Below, in pieces: positions 6,058 to 8,657 of a stretch of 8,657 nt of DNA (its first letter is position 1; every line of letters begins with the position of its first letter). This stretch comes from an uncultured Clostridia bacterium (GTDB taxonomy: Bacteria > Bacillota > Clostridia > Oscillospirales > Ruminococcaceae): assembly GCA_947175045.1 (NCBI GenBank), contig CAMWLH010000067.1, positions 1 to 8,657 of the forward strand. The letters run 5' to 3'. The translations under genes were made by a program, and so were the position numbers. The notes beneath the pieces are model-generated. The model saw only the letters and a program-made list of their open reading frames with translations. It did no database searches and had not been told where the DNA came from.

Positions 6058-6439
6058 ATTACAGGAGGAATACATATGACAAACTTACAGTATAAGGACG
6101 CAGTTTTAAAGGCTCTGGAATCGTTGGATAATTCAACGGACTCCGTAGACGAGGTACGGAAAATATTAAGCGGTTGTGATGTGGATTTTCCGTATGGCGA
6201 GTGCGAGGGCGTATTTAACACGCTTTCGGACAATACTTTCGCTCAGTGGAGTGAGTGCTCGCCGGATAACGCCATAAAATTTGCTAATGACGGGATACCT
6301 ACCGTTGGTATCTGCAAGGAAAAGGTTATGGTTATCATACCCGATGGCGAAGACACTGCCGAAAGCGGGATTGTTCGCGCCGCAAACAGCTTAACGGCGG
6401 ACGAACGTGAAAATTATAAATTTTTTTCAAACACGAATG
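5992..6439 (+). repeat. Direct repeat B/C, left copy
   Basis: This covers the last ~21 codons of the radical SAM gene, the spacer and the first ~121 codons of the C39-like gene. It matches 8209-8657 in order and orientation with many substitutions and a 1-nt insertion in the spacer. Unlike the A/B repeat it is clearly diverged, so it is an older duplication. The right copy is cut by the window edge. Confidence 0.9.
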
Positions 6440-6993
6440 TTCGTGCGGTAAACGGCTGGACTTCAGAGGTTCCTAAAAATCAAACTACAGATGGTTTTGG
6501 CGGATGGTATCATCGTGGGTGTTGGTCCGAAGGTGTAGTAGGGCGTGTACCGAGATTTGTACAACTAAAACCAGGACCTTGCCTTGCATACTCTATCATG
6601 TCGGGCGATTATAATTTACATCATTTTAATGAGAATGTAAATACATTTTTTGATAACCGCTATAAAAACAAGTATATAAACTCTTCAGGCTATGCGCTGT
6701 GGGAAGGCTTTACAAATGTTATGGATTTTGATATGTCGTATATGAAAGACACGTTGGATGTTGGGGAGCCTGTGGTAGTTTCTGGCAATAACGGGACTTA
6801 TGATCATTTTGTTTTGGTTGTTGCCTACACAGGAAATGGCTCTTCAAACAGCGATTATACTGTGATTGATCCCCTGAGCACAACAGATTTTCCTACAACA
6901 TTTGCGGCATTTAAGAAAAGTTTCCCCAATGACACGACACAATTCAAAAACGACACATATAATTATACATACCCTATGTTCATTTTCAAGTAA
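6076..6993 (+). CDS. C39-like papain-fold protein with a divergent N-terminal domain
   Basis: This 305-residue protein starts 7 nt after a perfect AGGAGG and has no signal peptide. Residues ~160-305 match the C-terminal half of the BACON protein at 1540 in arrangement: PGPCLAYSIM (Cys169), GEPVVV, then DHFVLVVAY (His244), VIDP (Asp265), and an ending in MFIFK (compare IVVFK). The Cys-His and His-Asp spacings are similar (75/21 against 72/23). Residues 1-150 are unrelated to BACON. The stretch ~38-100, with YGECEGVFN, FAQWSECSPDNAIKFANDG and VMVIIP, weakly resembles CHAP-type papain folds but lacks the usual His before the hydrophobic strand. It is tightly coupled to the radical SAM gene upstream. 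Peptidase activity is inferred; target unknown. Confidence 0.75.
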   Translation: MTNLQYKDAVLKALESLDNSTDSVDEVRKILSGCDVDFPYGECEGVFNTLSDNTFAQWSECSPDNAIKFANDGIPTVGICKEKVMVIIPDGEDTAESGIVRAANSLTADERENYKFFSNTNVRAVNGWTSEVPKNQTTDGFGGWYHRGCWSEGVVGRVPRFVQLKPGPCLAYSIMSGDYNLHHFNENVNTFFDNRYKNKYINSSGYALWEGFTNVMDFDMSYMKDTLDVGEPVVVSGNNGTYDHFVLVVAYTGNGSSNSDYTVIDPLSTTDFPTTFAAFKKSFPNDTTQFKNDTYNYTYPMFIFK

Positions 6994-7016
6994 GCATATT
7001 ACATGATTGCCAGTCG

Positions 7017-7051
7017 AAAAATTGAACAGCTTCTCCTGCTATTCGATTTTT
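7017..7051 (+). terminator. Probable intrinsic terminator after the C39-like gene
   Basis: AAAAATTGAACAGC (7017-7030) pairs with GCTATTCGATTTTT (7038-7051) across a 7-nt loop, with one mismatch and one G-T wobble. T-rich sequence follows. It ends the radical SAM/C39-like transcript of unit B. No well-spaced promoter was identified for the lipoprotein gene in the next 75 nt. Confidence 0.6.
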
Positions 7052-7126
7052 ATTTTATTTGTGAGTAGAGCATAAATCCCGAGAAAAGATGATATAGTTT
7101 TTTACTGTACCATATGAGGTTTTGTT

Positions 7127-8002
7127 ATGAAACGATTGATTTGCGGTCTAGCGGTTTTAAATATGCTTTTTTCTATCACTGCCTGCAATAACGGCAACAG
7201 CAAACCAAACGTCGAAACGGATAGCAGCGGTATCACAGCTGTTGCTTCGCCAAGTAGAGACGAGAAAACAATCCAATCTGAAGAAAATTACTCTTCAATG
7301 TTAGAGCTTATCGATTTTTACATTGACGCAGATGGAAAGTTTCGAATTGATATCGATAATTGGCAAAAATCCAACGATTTTGATTTGTTTAGAAATTATT
7401 TTTTCGGAACGTGGGATAATGCAAAAGCAGCCTTTGGAAATCAATTTCCTCTTTACGTCATTGATGATTCGGAAAAATCTTTCCAGATGAATAATCGTAT
7501 GTGGCGTTTTGCTGATTTTTACAAAGTCAGCAATAATGTTCTCGCTTTCACGGTAAACAGCAATGCTGAGATGATACTTTTTTGGTTAGATATAACCGCT
7601 CCTAATACTATGTATGTGGAATTGCTTAGCAAAGATCAGTTAATCGGATACAGTTATGAAAATCACAAAACGGATACTCTTATGAAGACAGATGCTCTGC
7701 CCAATGAACCCAAAGAAAATTTCCTAAGCATATATAAGCTTTACGAAATGTCAAGGGATTACGGTATAGATATTGAGCTGTTGGTCGATATTGAGCATGA
7801 AAGCAATGACGGTGGGATAACACTTTATCATGACGACTGGTATCAGTTTTATCCCGTATATCTAGTTTCCGAATCTAACGACAAAATCGTGATTCAAACA
7901 ACGGTCGGGAATATCATCGAAACAGACATGGAACCAATTGAGGTGCTCTGCACATTTGAAAGAACTGACGGCGAATGGAACAGAAATGTTGAGTTAATTT
8001 GA
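7127..8002 (+). CDS. Lipoprotein of unknown family
   Basis: This is a 291-residue lipoprotein with lipobox ITAC (Cys20), a short Ser/Asn/Thr linker and GAGGT about 6 nt before the ATG. The body holds aromatic-rich strands (MWRFADFYKV, EMILFWLDITAPN, WYQFYPVYLV) and ends in EVLCTFERTDGEWNRNVEL. That ending is a strand-turn-DGxW pattern like the end of the IseA-like lipoproteins, but I cannot align the rest with them. Residues 59-78 match the region where the truncated lipoprotein at 4282 breaks off, so the two are probably relatives. It occupies the same place after the C39-like gene as the lipoproteins of unit A, which suggests an equivalent surface partner or inhibitor role. The gene is separated from the upstream transcript by a terminator. 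Confidence 0.72.
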   Translation: MKRLICGLAVLNMLFSITACNNGNSKPNVETDSSGITAVASPSRDEKTIQSEENYSSMLELIDFYIDADGKFRIDIDNWQKSNDFDLFRNYFFGTWDNAKAAFGNQFPLYVIDDSEKSFQMNNRMWRFADFYKVSNNVLAFTVNSNAEMILFWLDITAPNTMYVELLSKDQLIGYSYENHKTDTLMKTDALPNEPKENFLSIYKLYEMSRDYGIDIELLVDIEHESNDGGITLYHDDWYQFYPVYLVSESNDKIVIQTTVGNIIETDMEPIEVLCTFERTDGEWNRNVELI

Positions 8003-8034
8003 TGCGCTTGAAATCAGCCGAGTTTTTTTCATAA

Positions 8035-8193
8035 GTAGCATTGAACGCAAATGCAAATTTGGATATGTTATCAAAGATTGCCGCGCATAATTTTGCTGAG
8101 AATAAGACGAAAAACGAACGCATTCTGATATATGTCAGGTTTTTCGGCGAAGTTTGTAATAAATTTTTTGGCAAAAGCAAAGGCAGTCTATAA
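8035..8193 (+). other. Coding-like fragment in the intergenic stretch 8003-8193
   Basis: Between the lipoprotein stop and the radical SAM remnant, one frame stays open for 52 codons (VALNANANLDMLSK... to ...EVCNKFFGKSKGSL, stop at 8191). It begins right after a stop at 8032 and has no ATG with a ribosome binding site. It is in the same frame as the radical SAM tail that follows, separated by that single TAA. It does not resemble any part of the intact radical SAM protein. It could be an interspersed intergenic repeat or a remnant of another gene. An antisense frame (8180-7914) also runs through it. Function unknown. Confidence 0.3.
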
Positions 8194-8274
8194 ACGCACG
8201 CTGACGTGTTGAGTCAAAAGCTGGCGATTCACAAAGACCGCTATGTTTATCACAATAGCGTCAAAGAAAAATAA
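8194..8274 (+). pseudogene. 3' remnant of a third radical SAM gene
   Basis: Bases 8209-8274 encode LSQKLAIHKDRYVYHNSVKE plus K and a stop. This matches the C-terminal LRQKLAVRRDRYVYHNSVSE plus K of the intact enzyme at 5296. The frame closes at a stop at 8191, and nothing upstream resembles the radical SAM core. Only the C-terminal ~21 codons survive, 19 nt before the next C39-like gene, where they may persist because they lie next to its ribosome binding site. Confidence 0.87.
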
Positions 8275-8657
8275 ATTACAGGAGTGAATATATATGACAA
8301 ACTTACAGTACAAAGAAACAGTCTTAAAAGCATTGGGGTCTTTAGAGCCTTCTATGGACTCCGTAGACGCAGTACGGAAAATATTAAGCTGCTGTGAAGT
8401 GGATTTTCCGTATGGCGAGTGTGAGGGCATACTTAATGCACTTTCAAACAATAATTTCGCTCAATGGCATGAGTGCTCATTAGATAATGCTATTAAATTT
8501 GCCGATGAAGGGATACCTACTGTTGGTGTTAGCAAGAAACAAGTTATGGTTATCATACCCAGCGGCGAGGATACTGCTGAAAGCGGGATTGTTCGCGCAG
8601 TAAACAATTTAACAGCAGACGAGTGTGAAAATTGTAAGTTTTTTTCGGGTTCAAATG
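8209..8657 (+). repeat. Direct repeat B/C, right copy
   Basis: This is the diverged second copy of 5992-6439. It begins at the radical SAM tail and runs through the window edge, so its true length is not visible. Confidence 0.9.
8294..8657 (+). CDS. Third C39-like family protein, N-terminal part only (3'-partial)
   Basis: The reading frame opens at 8294 with GGAG about 10 nt upstream and runs off the window after 121 codons without a stop. The translation (MTNLQYKETVLKALGSLE...) is collinear with the first 121 residues of the 305-residue protein at 6076, with roughly three quarters of positions identical. Conserved stretches include DFPYGECEG, FAQW.ECS.DNAIKFA and VMVIIP.GEDTAESGIVRA. No signal peptide is present. 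The C39-like half with the catalytic residues should lie beyond the edge. The differences cluster in surface-like charged positions and include extra Cys (Cys33, and two in DECENCKF). Its radical SAM partner has decayed to a short tail, so it may depend on the intact copy upstream. Confidence 0.88.
   Translation, partial: MTNLQYKETVLKALGSLEPSMDSVDAVRKILSCCEVDFPYGECEGILNALSNNNFAQWHECSLDNAIKFADEGIPTVGVSKKQVMVIIPSGEDTAESGIVRAVNNLTADECENCKFFSGSN

Noticed and set aside
8009..8033. Weak hairpin (CTTG/CGAG) plus T-run after the last lipoprotein
   Set aside because: The stem is only four pairs including a wobble. A terminator here is possible but not supported.
7914..8180. Antisense 88-codon frame over the lipoprotein end and the intergenic stretch
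   Set aside because: It has no ribosome binding site, and half of it is the reverse of a real coding region. It is kept only as part of the note on 8035-8193.
1..8657. tRNA, rRNA, CRISPR arrays, transposase genes and RiPP precursor peptides
   Set aside because: I looked for these and saw none. The repeats are long gene-containing duplications, not short regular arrays, and no insertion sequence ends were recognised at the junctions.

Overview
The window is AT-rich Gram-positive DNA with strong AGGAGG-type ribosome binding sites, Sec signal peptides, several lipoproteins, a DUF4367-type anti-sigma-like protein and IseA-like lipoproteins. This points to an anaerobic gut or rumen Clostridia/Oscillospiraceae organism, most like Ruminococcus. 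That assignment is inference from gene content; there is no marker gene. All genes lie on the + strand, and both window edges cut genes.

The first ~39 bases are not genomic. They closely match the Illumina Nextera Read 1 transposase adapter (30 of 33 positions), so the real sequence begins near base 40 and the first gene has lost its 5' end.

Layout. (0) 41-679: C-terminal part of a membrane anti-sigma-like protein. (A) 771-4611: small secreted beta-rich protein, radical SAM gene with a large internal deletion, BACON + C39-like papain-fold protein, hairpin, two tandem paralogous IseA-like lipoproteins, and a truncated third lipoprotein. (B) 4602-8002: last 23 codons of the anti-sigma-like gene, a second copy of the secreted protein, an intact radical SAM protein with a C-terminal four-Cys cluster, a second C39-like protein with a different N-terminal half, terminator, and a lipoprotein. 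(C) 8194-8657: only the last codons of a radical SAM gene, then the start of a third C39-like protein that runs off the window.

The recurring unit is therefore [secreted beta protein] - [radical SAM] - [C39-like protein without a signal peptide] - [lipoprotein(s)]. It is present three times in differing states of decay. Direct repeats link the units: ~900 bp between A and B, with a 503-bp core that I read as identical, and ~450 bp between B and C. The radical SAM gene, or its remnant, sits directly upstream of the C39-like gene in all three units. My working hypothesis is an undescribed cassette in which the radical SAM enzyme acts on, or together with, the C39-like protein, and the surface lipoproteins act as inhibitors or immunity-type partners. 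The module structure is visible in the sequence; the biochemical roles are inference.
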